64,000 nucleotides of DNA. Source: Pseudonocardia parietis. GTDB lineage: Bacteria > Actinomycetota > Actinomycetes > Mycobacteriales > Pseudonocardiaceae. Below are positions 35,176-44,142 of this stretch, one piece after another. The stretch spans positions 2,666,001-2,730,000 of the forward strand of contig NZ_JAGINU010000001.1 of the NCBI RefSeq assembly GCF_017876315.1. The letters run 5' to 3'. The notes beneath the pieces are model-generated. The model made no database searches, was not told the origin of the DNA, and saw only the letters and a program-made list of their open reading frames with translations. Within the stretch, counting starts at the first letter, position 1, and each line of letters starts with the position of its first letter. A program made the translations under genes and the position numbers.

Positions 35176-35320
35176 GGGCGAACCGATCGGCGACGTCGGG
35201 CGCGGTGCGTAGTCCGCCGAGCAGCCCTGCGCCGCTGGGCGGGGGCGGCTCCACCCGACGCGTTCCGTAACCGGCAGGCCGCCGAATCGTTGAATCGGCA
35301 CGGCAACCGAGGAGGGCGTC

Positions 35321-36721
35321 GTGCCAGGACCGAGATGGGATCCGGACGAGGGACGCTGGGTGCTCGGTGACGAACCGTCTCCGGCGCCGCGACGCGGTCG
35401 GCGCCGGACCGCCGAGGTCATCGACCGGACAGACGGCGACACCGGGTCGCCGGCCCGGCATCTCTCGCCCGAGGACCTCGTCGCCGGCATCCTCTTCCCG
35501 CCGGACCGGGAGCACGCGGCCCGACCGGTCGTAGCCCGTGACCGTCGACCGGATCCTGCGGACGACGCGCTGTCGCCGTCCGGCCCGGTCACCGACCGTC
35601 ACGGTGCCGACCCGTCGGGAGCGGGCCGGACCGACCGCGGGCAACGGCGCGGGCACCGCCGCGCGCCGGAGACGTCCGAACCGGACGTGCCCCCGCCCGA
35701 CCTGAACCCAGGGGGCCGGCGCTCAGCCGACACCGCCCCGCCCGGCCACGATCGCACTGGCCGTGCCCGCCACGGCGGGCGCCGTCGTGCCGGCGATGGC
35801 GACGAACTCGCTCGGCTCACCTCTGACGGCCACGCCCGCGGGCGGCACGGCGTCGACGACCGGTATCCGCTCGACGGCGGCGACCGCCCGGCCACCCGGC
35901 GTGGCAGGGCCGTCGGGCTTGAGCTCGACCGCCGCGATGCCCTGGTCCGGCCGGACGGTCGGCCCCGCCCGGACGCCCCGTGGCGCGACCGCGGGTATCC
36001 CGACCACGAGTGGTCCGGACACCCGTCTACCGGATCCGGGCCGGACGACCTCGGGTACGTCAGCGGCGACTCCGGGTACGGCCCGGACGACGAGACGACC
36101 CAGGTGATCGTGCACGGCAGTGGGCCGGTGCACGACCGGGCGCCGGGACCCGGCCTTCCCGACGACCCCGCCGGGGGTCGACCGGCCCGTGAACTCGGAC
36201 GCCGGCGCGGCCGGACCGGGCGGGACGACGTCCGTCCGGCCCGCCGGCGGCGATGGCCGTGGGTGCTCGGCGCCGCCGCGGCCATCGCCGTCGCCGTACC
36301 GATCGGACTCGTCGTCCTCGACGGCTCGGACGACGATTCCGAGGCCTCGCGGACCGAAGCCACGGTCGCATTCGGGACGCCGACCGGCAGCAGCGAACCA
36401 GGCACCGCCCCGGCCGTCGAGGGCCCGACCGTCGACGCCGCTGCGCCGCCCGCGGCGGCACAGGTCACCTACGAGGTGACCGGGTCCGGGTCGGCGGGCA
36501 CGATCACCGTCGGCCGGGGGACGTCGGTTTCCCAGGTCTCCGGCGCGGAGCTGCCCTGGCAGCAGACCTCACCGGCGGCCGTCGAGCCCACCGAGTACTC
36601 GGTCAGCGCCGCCGGTGGGTCCGGCGAGATCTCCTGCCGGATCGTCGTCGACGGTGCCGTCCTGTCGGAGCAGTCGGCGGAAGGCGACTACTCCGCGGTC
36701 TCCTGCAGCGGTCGCCGCTGA
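35321..36721 (+). CDS. Membrane-anchored protein with MmpS-like C-terminal domain
   Basis: The 466-residue protein starts with about 300 disordered residues rich in Arg, Asp, Gly and Pro. A single membrane helix follows (about 310-330, WPWVLGAAAAIAVAVPIGLVVL), then a Ser/Thr/Ala linker. A 90-residue domain reads VTYEVTGSGSAGTITVGRGTSVSQVSG ... ISCRIVVDGAVLSEQSAEGDYSAVSCSG, which resembles MmpS accessory proteins. The C-terminal domain would face outside. GTG start at 35321 follows GAGGAGGG. No mmpL transporter is near. Role unknown; a cell-envelope function is inferred. Confidence 0.75.
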   Translation: MPGPRWDPDEGRWVLGDEPSPAPRRGRRRTAEVIDRTDGDTGSPARHLSPEDLVAGILFPPDREHAARPVVARDRRPDPADDALSPSGPVTDRHGADPSGAGRTDRGQRRGHRRAPETSEPDVPPPDLNPGGRRSADTAPPGHDRTGRARHGGRRRAGDGDELARLTSDGHARGRHGVDDRYPLDGGDRPATRRGRAVGLELDRRDALVRPDGRPRPDAPWRDRGYPDHEWSGHPSTGSGPDDLGYVSGDSGYGPDDETTQVIVHGSGPVHDRAPGPGLPDDPAGGRPARELGRRRGRTGRDDVRPARRRRWPWVLGAAAAIAVAVPIGLVVLDGSDDDSEASRTEATVAFGTPTGSSEPGTAPAVEGPTVDAAAPPAAAQVTYEVTGSGSAGTITVGRGTSVSQVSGAELPWQQTSPAAVEPTEYSVSAAGGSGEISCRIVVDGAVLSEQSAEGDYSAVSCSGRR

Positions 36722-36802
36722 CAATGGCTAGGAACTACCCCGGGACGAGTGAGAAAGTCCGGCTCGGAGCAGCTCAGAGATCGAGCACGAGGACCCGTGC
36801 GA

Positions 36803-36846
36803 TTACACCCGAGCGGTCGTAGGTTCCAAACTGGCCGCGCCCACCA
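36803..36846 (+). tRNA. Decayed second copy of the tRNA-Val 3' half; att-like scar
   Basis: The 44 bases align without gaps to 18072-18115 with 39 matches. They also start in the anticodon loop (TTACACC) and end in CCCACCA. The T-arm has lost its pairing (GGTTCCAAACTGG), so it is not functional. Same orientation as the first copy. The two bracket 18.7 kb. Confidence 0.65.
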
Positions 36847-36938
36847 CCGACCAGCCGACCCGGGTGCAAGGCAGCGAACTGGCTCCGTCGCGCCCGCTGC
36901 CGGGTCCGTAAGCTCGTGGCGCGGACCGGAGAGGAGTG

Positions 36939-37595
36939 ATGGGCGTGGTTGCGTCGGCATTGGTTGTGAGCTCGGTGCCTGCCATGTCACCGGGGCAGGT
37001 CGACCTGCTCGTGTCGCTCCTGACGGACCCGCTGTTCCTCGCGGTCGCGGGCGGGCTGTTGCTCGTGCTGGCGATAGTCGTCGCGTTCACGGTCCGTCGG
37101 CTGTGGCGCGGTCTGCGACGGGTCGCCGGGAACAACCAGCATCTGATCAACCGCGCCCGTAGCGAGCTGCAGACCCGGACCCTGCCCGAGGGGCCCGCGC
37201 GCCGTGCCGCCGAGCTACGCCGCAGTCTCTCCGACGCCGTCGCCGAGACGGACCGGGTGGTCGCTGCCACGGATCACGGCCTCGTGTCGGCCACGCTTGC
37301 TGAGCAGCACCACGAGCTCGGCAGGCTCGCCACATCGCTCGACGGTCACCTGCTCGCCCTGCAGCGTGAGCCCGACACCGCTCGCGTGACGGCGGCGCTG
37401 CCCGAGGCCGAGCGGTGGACGGACCAGCTCTGCGAGGTCGCGGCGGAGATCAGGGAGCATGTGCGCGCGAGCATGACAGCGGTCACCGGCCAGGACGTCC
37501 AGGCGCTCGGCGAGTCCACCTCGGACGGTGCCGCGGCCCTCCGCGCGGGCATCGAGTTCCTGCAGACTCAGGTGCGCAGCCGACCTGACCGGTGA
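36939..37595 (+). CDS. Single-pass membrane protein of unknown function
   Basis: The 218-residue protein has one membrane helix near residues 30-50 (PLFLAVAGGLLLVLAIVVAFTV). A 165-residue cytoplasmic helical part follows, with heptad-like repeats (ELRRSLSDAVAETDRVVAATDHGL, EQHHELGRLATSLDGHLLAL) suggesting a coiled coil. I do not recognise a family. The ATG is preceded by GAGAGGAG. It starts about 90 bases right of the tRNA scar, so it is probably the first gene of the older chromosome on that side. A strong hairpin follows it. Confidence 0.72.
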   Translation: MGVVASALVVSSVPAMSPGQVDLLVSLLTDPLFLAVAGGLLLVLAIVVAFTVRRLWRGLRRVAGNNQHLINRARSELQTRTLPEGPARRAAELRRSLSDAVAETDRVVAATDHGLVSATLAEQHHELGRLATSLDGHLLALQREPDTARVTAALPEAERWTDQLCEVAAEIREHVRASMTAVTGQDVQALGESTSDGAAALRAGIEFLQTQVRSRPDR

Positions 37596-37603
37596 GCTGG
37601 CGC

Positions 37604-37632
37604 CCCGTCACTGCCGCGACAGCGGTGACGGG
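37604..37632 (+). terminator. Terminator hairpin
   Basis: CCCGTCAC (37604-37611) pairs with GTGACGGG (37625-37632) around a loop that can pair further (GCCGC with GCGG). It stands directly after the stop of the membrane-protein gene at 37595. Confidence 0.6.
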
Positions 37633-37732
37633 AAGCGTGGTGCCATGCGGAGCTCGCCGAGTTGGGTCGATGAGCCGGCGCGATCCAGGCAGGCAGAGCC
37701 GCTGCGGTGGTGCTGCCGATGACCGGAGCAGT

Positions 37733-38400
37733 TCAGGTGGGACCGGGCCGGGGAATCGTTCTAGCGCCCTCGAGAATGGGCCAGTCGTGGAACCCGGCAT
37801 AGCCGAGGCTGCCGTACTCCGGATCAAGGAGGTAGAGCATCCACAGTCCGCGCTCCGACCGGGGCGACGGTGGGGTGCAGGCCGGCGCGACGCATCGCGG
37901 CGAACAGCCCGTCCACATCGATCCACCCGTCGCGGGGGCACAGGGTCGAGTGCGGCGGCGACGGTCTGGCGCCGTGGTCCGGCCGCGCCCAATGCTGCGG
38001 CGCTGCGCTGGCCCTTGATCTGCTCCACACGGCTGAGCTCGTTGAGCGGGGCGTGTCGCGGCCATCGCTGCCAGACCTCCCGGACCACGTCGTGCCGGGG
38101 TCGGTCGAGTGCCTTGCGGCCCTTGGGGGTCAGCGTGAGCCGAGGCCCTTCCAGCCGTGGGAGCTCGCCGGCCTGGACCAGCAGGGGCCAGGCGAAGGCG
38201 GTGATCACCTCGTCGGGATAGAAGTCGGAGCCGACGAGCGACTCGGTGACCGCCCGGACGGTCGCGGCCGAGGGACGTCGCGTCGTCTCGCTGCACCGAA
38301 ACGTGCCGGCCGCACACAGCTGCAGGACGGCGGTCAGATCGTGCAGCGCGTCGCATTCAGTGTGGCGGACGGTGTGCGTATCAGCCTCGGAACCCACCGC
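37733..38400 (-). pseudogene. Fragment of a large actinobacterial hypothetical protein, frameshifted
   Basis: Three minus-strand frames in order give one protein-like sequence. They are LTAVLQLCAAGTFRCSETTRRPSAATVRAV to FSRIEQIKGQ-like SRVEQIKGQRSAAAL, then WIDVDGLFAAMRRAGLHPTVA, then RSERGLWMLYLLDPEYGSLGYAGFHDWPILEG. The joins near 37990 and 37880 need frameshifts. No start codon or stop in the right frame bounds it, so both ends are missing. Relatives, as far as I remember them, are much longer proteins of unknown function. It is a relic. Confidence 0.6.
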
Positions 38401-38467
38401 GGCACGGTAGTGGGACCGGCTGACCCACGACGCGACGGCAATGGTGATCGGCACGTGCACGGAGGCG

Positions 38468-39427
38468 TTACGGCGTCGCCTCCCGGCGGAACCCGGCCGG
38501 GGTCAGGCCCGTCTCCACCTTGAAGACGTGCCCGAAGTGGGCGGGGCTCGCGAACCCCCAGCGGGCGCCGATCCGGGAGGCCGGGACGTCCGCCAGCGCC
38601 GGATCGGCCAGGTCGCGGCGGCACTGTTCGACCCGCCGCGTCCGGATCCAGCGGGCCACCGTGGTGCCGGTCCGGTCGAACAGCCCGTAGAGGTGGCGCT
38701 GGGAGATGTGGTGGGCCGCGGCGATCCGGGCCGGCGACAGGTCGTGGTCACCGAGGTGGCGGTCGATGAATTCCTGGATCTGTTCCAGCGGATCGGCTGG
38801 GGTGAAGGCGACCGCACCGCTCGCGGACCGCAGCAGTAGCCCGACCAGGTCCATCGCGCACCGGACCGCGGACGGGCCCTGCGCACCGAGCCCATCGAGG
38901 TTGCGGTTCACGCTGAGCAGCGTGTCCCATGCGGTCGCGGAGAGCCCGGGTGCGTAGTCGAACGCGGTGGCCGTGATCTCGCCGATCCGTTCCCGCACGG
39001 ACGGGCCCAGCCGGGCCTTCGCGAATCGCACGCAGGTGGACCGGTAGTCGTCACCGGCGACGAGGACCGCGGGGCGCGACGAGTCGTACACCGCGAACGT
39101 GCCGGGGGACAGGACCGCGGTGCGATCGTCCTGGGTGATCCGGATGCTGCCGGAGAGCTGCAGGGTCATCAGCAGGTAGCCGGTGTCGGCGTCGGACATC
39201 ACGCCGCGGTCGCGGTAGGCGGCGTGGCGCTCACTGGCCATGTCGATGAAGTCGACGCCGGCCAGCGAGCGCTGGCGGATCGCGCCGGTGAACGCCCCGG
39301 GGCGGTCGCAGTCGAACTCGAAGCGCATCACGTCACGCGCCACGGCACTGCGCCAGGAACCGAACGAGATCCGCGGCCCGGCAGTGGTGAGCGCCGGATC
39401 GCTGAGGTGCCGGGGCACTGACGTCAT
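38468..39427 (-). CDS. AraC-family transcriptional activator
   Basis: The 319-residue protein has an AraC-binding-like N-terminal domain (TGYLLMTLQLSGSIRITQDDRTAVLSPGTFAVYDSSRPAVLV) and two helix-turn-helix motifs in the last 100 residues (LSPARIAAAHHISQRHLYGLFDRTGTTVARWIRTRRVEQCRRDL; WGFASPAHFGHVFKVETGLTPAGFRR). ATG at 39427 follows GGGAGA. It is divergent from the ring-cleavage dioxygenase operon and is its probable activator, responding to an aromatic or phenolic compound. Confidence 0.9.
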   Translation of the reverse strand: MTSVPRHLSDPALTTAGPRISFGSWRSAVARDVMRFEFDCDRPGAFTGAIRQRSLAGVDFIDMASERHAAYRDRGVMSDADTGYLLMTLQLSGSIRITQDDRTAVLSPGTFAVYDSSRPAVLVAGDDYRSTCVRFAKARLGPSVRERIGEITATAFDYAPGLSATAWDTLLSVNRNLDGLGAQGPSAVRCAMDLVGLLLRSASGAVAFTPADPLEQIQEFIDRHLGDHDLSPARIAAAHHISQRHLYGLFDRTGTTVARWIRTRRVEQCRRDLADPALADVPASRIGARWGFASPAHFGHVFKVETGLTPAGFRREATP

Positions 39428-39607
39428 CGTCGTCTCCCTGGTTCGTCGTCTCCCTGGTACCTCCGCCGAACCCACCGGCGACGATACCCGCGCCTGCGTC
39501 GGATGCCGATGCAGCGCGACGACAGCACCGGGCATTCTCGCGATACCGCTGCCCGTGTTCGGTTCCTACTCTCGGCACCGTCGGATCACTCAATGGGGAG
39601 GGCTGGC

Positions 39608-40561
39608 ATGGCCTACATCAAGGGCTCGCACCACGTGACACTGTCGGTCGGGAACGCGCAGGACGACGTCGACTTCCACGTCAAGGTGCTCGGGATGCGG
39701 TTCATCAAGCGCACCGTCCTGTTCGACGGCTCGCTGCCGATCTACCACCTCTACTACTCCAATGCGCACGGTGACCCGTCCGCGGTGGTGACCACGTTCC
39801 CGTGGGCCCAGGCCGGCATGGTCGGAACGCCGGGGACCAACCAGTCGCGCGAAGTGCTGCTGTCGATCCCGCACGAGTCGATGAACTACTGGCACGACCG
39901 GCTCACCCGGCACGACGTCGAGGCCACCGACGTCGAACGGTTCGGGCAGCGGCGGCTGGCGTTCCGGCACCCCTCGGGCATCGAGTACATGTTCGTCGGC
40001 GGGAACGGCGACGAGCGGGTCGGACACACCGGTTACGACGTGCCCCAGGAGCACGCCATCCACGGGCTGCACGGGGTCGGCGTGCACGCGCACACGCCGG
40101 ACCGGATGGTCGAGTTCGCCGACCGCTCGTTCTTCGGCCAGGGCGATCCCGTCGAGGACGGTGACGTCGTGGCGCTGCAGGTGGGCGAGGCGAAGGTCGG
40201 CAACCACGTGGAGATCACCGTCAACCGACGCGACGACCAGGGCACCTGGCACTACGGCGCCGGGACCCACCACCACTTCGCCTGGAACCTCGAGACGCTG
40301 GAGAACCAGGACGCGGCCAAGTTCGGCATCGAGGGCGCCGGCTACACCGACATCTCCGAGCTGAAGGACCGCAAGTACTTCAAGAGCGTCTACGTGCGGA
40401 CGCCGGGCGGTGCGCTGTTCGAGCTGGCGGTCACCCACGCCGAGGGCGGGTGGGACTGCGACGAGTCGCCCCAGGAGCTGGGCACCCGGTTCCAGCTGCC
40501 GGAGCAGTTCGAGCACCGGCGCGAGGAGATCTTCTCCCGGCTCGAGCCGATCGACATCTGA
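39608..40561 (+). CDS. Ring-cleavage dioxygenase, VOC (type I extradiol) family
   Basis: The 317-residue protein has two VOC modules. The first has IKGSHHVTLSVGNAQDDVDFHVKVLGMRF with the first metal His. The second has GLHGVGVHAHTPDRMVEFADRSF with a second His and a C-terminal KSVYVRTPGGALFELAVTHAEGGW that supplies the Glu. This resembles hydroquinone-type cleaving dioxygenases (LinE/MhqA/MhqO). It would open an aromatic ring with Fe(II) and oxygen. ATG follows GGGGAGGG. It leads an operon with a flavin monooxygenase and an MhqD-like esterase. Confidence 0.87.
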   Translation: MAYIKGSHHVTLSVGNAQDDVDFHVKVLGMRFIKRTVLFDGSLPIYHLYYSNAHGDPSAVVTTFPWAQAGMVGTPGTNQSREVLLSIPHESMNYWHDRLTRHDVEATDVERFGQRRLAFRHPSGIEYMFVGGNGDERVGHTGYDVPQEHAIHGLHGVGVHAHTPDRMVEFADRSFFGQGDPVEDGDVVALQVGEAKVGNHVEITVNRRDDQGTWHYGAGTHHHFAWNLETLENQDAAKFGIEGAGYTDISELKDRKYFKSVYVRTPGGALFELAVTHAEGGWDCDESPQELGTRFQLPEQFEHRREEIFSRLEPIDI

Positions 40562-40591
40562 CGTCGGCACCACCACCGAAGGAGGATCGTC

Positions 40592-41773
40592 ATGGGACGG
40601 CTCCACGTCAGCGACGAGTTCGACGCGCTGGCCGAGCGCATCGACGGGATCTCGGCGACGCTGCAGGACAACGCCGAGAAGGGCGAGGAACTCGGCAGGC
40701 TCACCGACGAGTCGGCGGATGCCCTGACCGGCACCGGCGCCTTCCGGATTGGGATCCCGCGCGAGCTCGGCGGCTACGAGTTCTCACCCAGGCAGGTCAT
40801 CGACACCATCGCGCGGATCACCTACGCCGACGCCTCGGCCGGGTGGACGTTCATGGCCGTACAGATGATCACCGGGACGACCGCCGCCTACCTCGGCGAG
40901 GCGGCCGCCCGGGACCTGTTCCCGGACGTGGCGAACGGACGCCACGCCCTGATCGCCGGCCAGGGAACCAAGCTGGGCGACGCCGTGCGGGTCGACGGCG
41001 GCTACCGGATCAGCGGTCACTGGCACTTCGCCTCCGGGAGCGCGATGGCCAGCCACATCCACACCGCGGCGCTGTGCGCCGACACCGGCGAGGCGCTGGT
41101 GCTGACCCTGCCCGCGGAGTCGACGACCCCGGTCGACAACTGGGACGTGATGGGTCTGCGCGCCACGTCCAGCCACGACTACCTGTGCGACGACGTCTTC
41201 GTCCCGGACAGCCACGCGTACCCGATCGCCACCACCGACGTCCGCCACGGCGGGGCGATCTACCGGATCGGCCTGGCGAACATGGCCGGCATCTGCCACA
41301 CGGGCTGGGCACTCGGGGTCGGCCGGCGGATGCTCGACGAGCTGCGAGAGCTGGCGGTGCGCAAGTCCGGCACACCGGGCGCGACGGTCGACACCCAGCA
41401 GTTCCACGCCGAGTACGCCCGCGCCGAGGCCGAGCTGCGCTCCGCACGCGCGTGGGTGTCGGACGTGTGGGCCGACAACGAGGCGACTCTGGACGCCGGC
41501 GAGATGCTGAGCACCGAGCAGGAGACGCTGACCCGGCTGATGCTGAACAACACCACCTGGTCGGTGCACGCCGTGGGACAGTCGGTCTACAGGTGGGCCG
41601 GCACGGCGGCGCTGCGGCGCGGCACGTTGCAGCGGTTCTTCCGGGACCTGCACGCCGGGACCCAGCACGTCACGTCCGGCCCGGTCGTCCTGCAGAACTG
41701 CGGGCGGTGGCTGTCCGGGCTGGCGCCGGACGCACACTGGGCCTTCCTCGACCTGCAGGACGCGCCCGCGTGA
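40592..41773 (+). CDS. Flavin-dependent monooxygenase, acyl-CoA dehydrogenase fold (HsaA/HpaB-C2-like)
   Basis: The 393-residue protein has the ACAD fold adapted for oxygenation: FRIGIPRELGGYEFSPRQVIDTIARITYADASAGWTFM, GYRISGHWHFASGSAMASH, NWDVMGLRATSSHDYLCDDVFVP. It lacks the acyl-CoA catalytic Glu region. Such enzymes take reduced flavin from a partner reductase to hydroxylate phenols. No reductase is in this operon, so a flavin reductase must come from elsewhere. AAGGAGG precedes the ATG, 30 bases after the dioxygenase. It ends in a TGATG overlap with the esterase. Confidence 0.87.
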   Translation: MGRLHVSDEFDALAERIDGISATLQDNAEKGEELGRLTDESADALTGTGAFRIGIPRELGGYEFSPRQVIDTIARITYADASAGWTFMAVQMITGTTAAYLGEAAARDLFPDVANGRHALIAGQGTKLGDAVRVDGGYRISGHWHFASGSAMASHIHTAALCADTGEALVLTLPAESTTPVDNWDVMGLRATSSHDYLCDDVFVPDSHAYPIATTDVRHGGAIYRIGLANMAGICHTGWALGVGRRMLDELRELAVRKSGTPGATVDTQQFHAEYARAEAELRSARAWVSDVWADNEATLDAGEMLSTEQETLTRLMLNNTTWSVHAVGQSVYRWAGTAALRRGTLQRFFRDLHAGTQHVTSGPVVLQNCGRWLSGLAPDAHWAFLDLQDAPA

Positions 41774-42384
41774 TGCACGAGTGGGGTGCCACCGCAGGGA
41801 CGGCGAGCCTGGCCGTCCTCGCTGTGCACGGTCGCGGCCAGACCCCGCAGTTCATGCAGGAGACGGCCGGCCGGTTCGCCGCTGCGCAAGTGCGCTTCCA
41901 CGCCCCGCATGCGAGCGGGGACAGCTGGTACCCGGAGCCGTTCCTGGCGCCGCTGGAGCGCAACCGGCCGGCGCTCGACCGGTCCCTGGAGGTCGTGACC
42001 GGGTGTCTCGACGAGCTGGCCGGGCGCGGGTTCCCGCGGGACCGTGTTGTGCTGTGGGGGTTCTCCCAGGGTGCGTGCCTGCTGGCCCACCATGTCCTGA
42101 CTGTCGCCCCGCAGCGCTACGGGGGCCTGATCCTGTTCACCGGTGGCTGCATCGGTCCGAAACCGGTCACCGCTCCGCCCGCGGGGGCCCTGGACGGGCT
42201 CGACACGGTGGTGCGCAGCATCGACCGCGATCCGTGGGTGCCGCGGTACCGGGTGGAGCAGACCGCGGAGCTGCTCGAGCGGGCCGGCGCCTCGGTCGAT
42301 CTCCGGATCGACCCGGGCAACGAGCACGTGATCACCGACGAGGCGTGCGGGGCGGCGGGGGCACTGCTGGCAGCGGCCGGCTGA
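41773..42384 (+). CDS. Alpha/beta hydrolase, phospholipase/carboxylesterase family (MhqD-like)
   Basis: The 203-residue hydrolase has VLAVHGRGQTPQFM (oxyanion region), the nucleophile elbow LWGFSQGACLLAHH, and the C-terminal catalytic His in GNEHVITDEA. It matches the MhqD-type carboxylesterases that accompany VOC dioxygenases in hydroquinone-responsive operons of Bacillus. Its start overlaps the monooxygenase stop. It probably cleaves an ester or ring-opened product. Confidence 0.85.
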   Translation: MHEWGATAGTASLAVLAVHGRGQTPQFMQETAGRFAAAQVRFHAPHASGDSWYPEPFLAPLERNRPALDRSLEVVTGCLDELAGRGFPRDRVVLWGFSQGACLLAHHVLTVAPQRYGGLILFTGGCIGPKPVTAPPAGALDGLDTVVRSIDRDPWVPRYRVEQTAELLERAGASVDLRIDPGNEHVITDEACGAAGALLAAAG

Positions 42385-42607
42385 GCCGGACCTGGCGGCG
42401 GCGGTGCCCTACCTGCGGTTCACCGTGACCACGGCGGCCGCCGGCCCGCTGTGGAGCGGCCTCTGGTTGCGCGGCGGCGCCGCCCTCGGACACACGCTGA
42501 TCGCCGCGGGGACGTGACGGGCGCCGTCGTCCGCAGGAGGCTGACACAGACCGATCCGGCCGGGGGCCTACATTCATGCGCAGTTCGTCGACGGAGGTAT
42601 CGGTTCT

Positions 42608-43318
42608 GTGAGTGCACGGTTCGAGGAGCTCGACTGGAGCGACACCCCGATGGGGGAGATCAGCCTGCGCCGGCGCCGGGAGCCGACGGCCGGGGTCGAC
42701 GTGTTCGAGGTGAAGCTCGGCGACGAGTTCCTGATGTCGAGCCTGTTCACCGTGGCCGAGAGAGAGCTGGCGCATCTGGGTCTGGCCGAGCTCTCCAAAG
42801 AGGAGGCCGACGTCCTGGTGGGCGGCCTGGGGCTGGGGTACACCGCACAGGCGGTGCTGGCCGATCCGGCGGTGCGTTCGCTGGTGGTCGTCGAGGCGCT
42901 GGACGCGGTCATCGACTGGCATCAGCGCGATCTGTTCCCGGACACCGTCGGTCTGGCGTCGGACCCGCGGACGAGTCTGCAGCGGGGCGACTTCTTCGCG
43001 ATGTGCGACTCGGAGGACGGCTTCGTCCCGAGCGCACCCGGCCGGCATTTCGACGCCGTCCTGCTGGATGTCGATCACACGCCCCGGCACGTCCTGCATC
43101 CGAGCCACGCGCGGTTCTACACCCCGGACGGGCTGCGCGGGCTCGTTCGGCACCTGCGCCCGGGCGGGGTCTTCGGACTGTGGTCCGACGGTCCACCCGA
43201 TGCCGGGTTCAGCGAGGTGCTGGCGGCCGTCTTCGCCCGGTCGACGGCGCACACGGTGTCGTTCCCGAACCCGCTCACCGGAGGCACGTCGGCCAGCACG
43301 GTGTACATCGCGTCCTGA
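42608..43318 (+). CDS. Spermidine synthase-like methyltransferase-fold protein
   Basis: The 236-residue protein has a Rossmann core with DVLVGGLGLGYTAQAVL (motif I) and SLVVVEALDAVIDWHQRDLFPD (acidic loop), followed by FDAVLLDVDHTPRHVLHPSHARFYTPDGLRGLVRHLRPGGVFGLWSD. It resembles polyamine aminopropyltransferases but lacks the N-terminal beta domain, and is shorter than the usual 280 or more. No polyamine genes are nearby. The GTG start follows GGAGG. Substrate unknown. Confidence 0.75.
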   Translation: MSARFEELDWSDTPMGEISLRRRREPTAGVDVFEVKLGDEFLMSSLFTVAERELAHLGLAELSKEEADVLVGGLGLGYTAQAVLADPAVRSLVVVEALDAVIDWHQRDLFPDTVGLASDPRTSLQRGDFFAMCDSEDGFVPSAPGRHFDAVLLDVDHTPRHVLHPSHARFYTPDGLRGLVRHLRPGGVFGLWSDGPPDAGFSEVLAAVFARSTAHTVSFPNPLTGGTSASTVYIAS

Positions 43319-43323
43319 ACGCC

Positions 43324-43358
43324 CGGCCGGTGCCCGAGATCGCCCCGGACACCGGCCG
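43324..43358. terminator. Bidirectional terminator between convergent genes
   Basis: CGGCCGGTG (43324-43332) pairs perfectly with CACCGGCCG (43350-43358) around a 17-nt loop. It sits between the stop of the spermidine synthase-like gene and the stop of the convergent SDR gene. Confidence 0.6.
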
Positions 43359-43365
43359 CGCGGGA

Positions 43366-44142
43366 TCAGCCCGGCATGAACCGCCCGCCGTCGACGAGCA
43401 GGACCTGGCCGGAGATGAACTTCGCGTCGTCACTGGCGAGGAACGCCGCCGCCCCGGCGATGTCCGAGGCCTGGATCTTGCCCTTGATCGGCTGCGAGGC
43501 GACGAGCTGGTTCGCCCGCTCCTCGTCGACCGCGTTGAGCAGCGCCTCGGTGAAGATGACGCCCGGGGCGATCGCGTTGACCGTGACGCCCCAGTTCCCG
43601 AGCTGCGCCGCCGTGTACTTGGTCAATCCGTTCGTGCCGTACTTGGTCCAGGCGTAGCTGTAGGACCGCAAGCCCGGGAACTCGTCCGTCGGGCCGGAGT
43701 AGTTGTAGCTGTAGGCGTTCGTCGAGGACTGGTTGATCACCCGCCCGTGCGGGCTCTTCACCAGGTGCGGCGCCGCCGCCCGGGTGACCAGCCAGGCCCC
43801 CAGCAGGTTCACGTCGGTGATCTTCTTCAGGTACTCGAACGTGTCGTCGCGCGGTTTCCAGTCCCCGAAGATCGCGGCGTTGTTCACCACGATGTCGAGT
43901 CCGCCGAACCGCTCGGCCACGGCGGCCACGCCGGCGTCCACCGACTCCTCGTCACCGATGTCGGTCTGCAGCGCGAAGACGGTCCCACGGTCCGCCAGCT
44001 CGGCCGCGGTCTTCTCGGCCCGCTCGATGTCCAGGTCGAGGATCGCGACCTGGGCCCCCTCGTCGAGGAAGCGTTCCACGTAGGCCCGGCCGATGCCGCG
44101 CCCCCCGCCGGTGACGATGGCGCGCCGGTCCTGCAGCTTCAT
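43366..44142 (-). CDS. Short-chain dehydrogenase/reductase
   Basis: The 258-residue SDR has the cofactor motif TGGGRGIG (residues 11-18), NNAA, a catalytic Ser near 139-140 and YAWTK (Tyr163, Lys167). The C-terminal FISGQVLLVDGG is classical. Asp after the second strand (ILDLD) favours NAD. Its ATG overlaps the stop of the monooxygenase gene (ATGA). The pair suggests a step such as alcohol-to-ketone oxidation followed by Baeyer-Villiger oxygenation. Confidence 0.92.
   Translation of the reverse strand: MKLQDRRAIVTGGGRGIGRAYVERFLDEGAQVAILDLDIERAEKTAAELADRGTVFALQTDIGDEESVDAGVAAVAERFGGLDIVVNNAAIFGDWKPRDDTFEYLKKITDVNLLGAWLVTRAAAPHLVKSPHGRVINQSSTNAYSYNYSGPTDEFPGLRSYSYAWTKYGTNGLTKYTAAQLGNWGVTVNAIAPGVIFTEALLNAVDEERANQLVASQPIKGKIQASDIAGAAAFLASDDAKFISGQVLLVDGGRFMPG

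Noticed and set aside
42385..42516. Frame ending AVPYLRFTVTTAAAGPLWSGLWLRGGAALGH, resembling the end of a DedA-family membrane protein
   Set aside because: About 35 residues with weak similarity and no upstream part; could be chance in GC-rich DNA.
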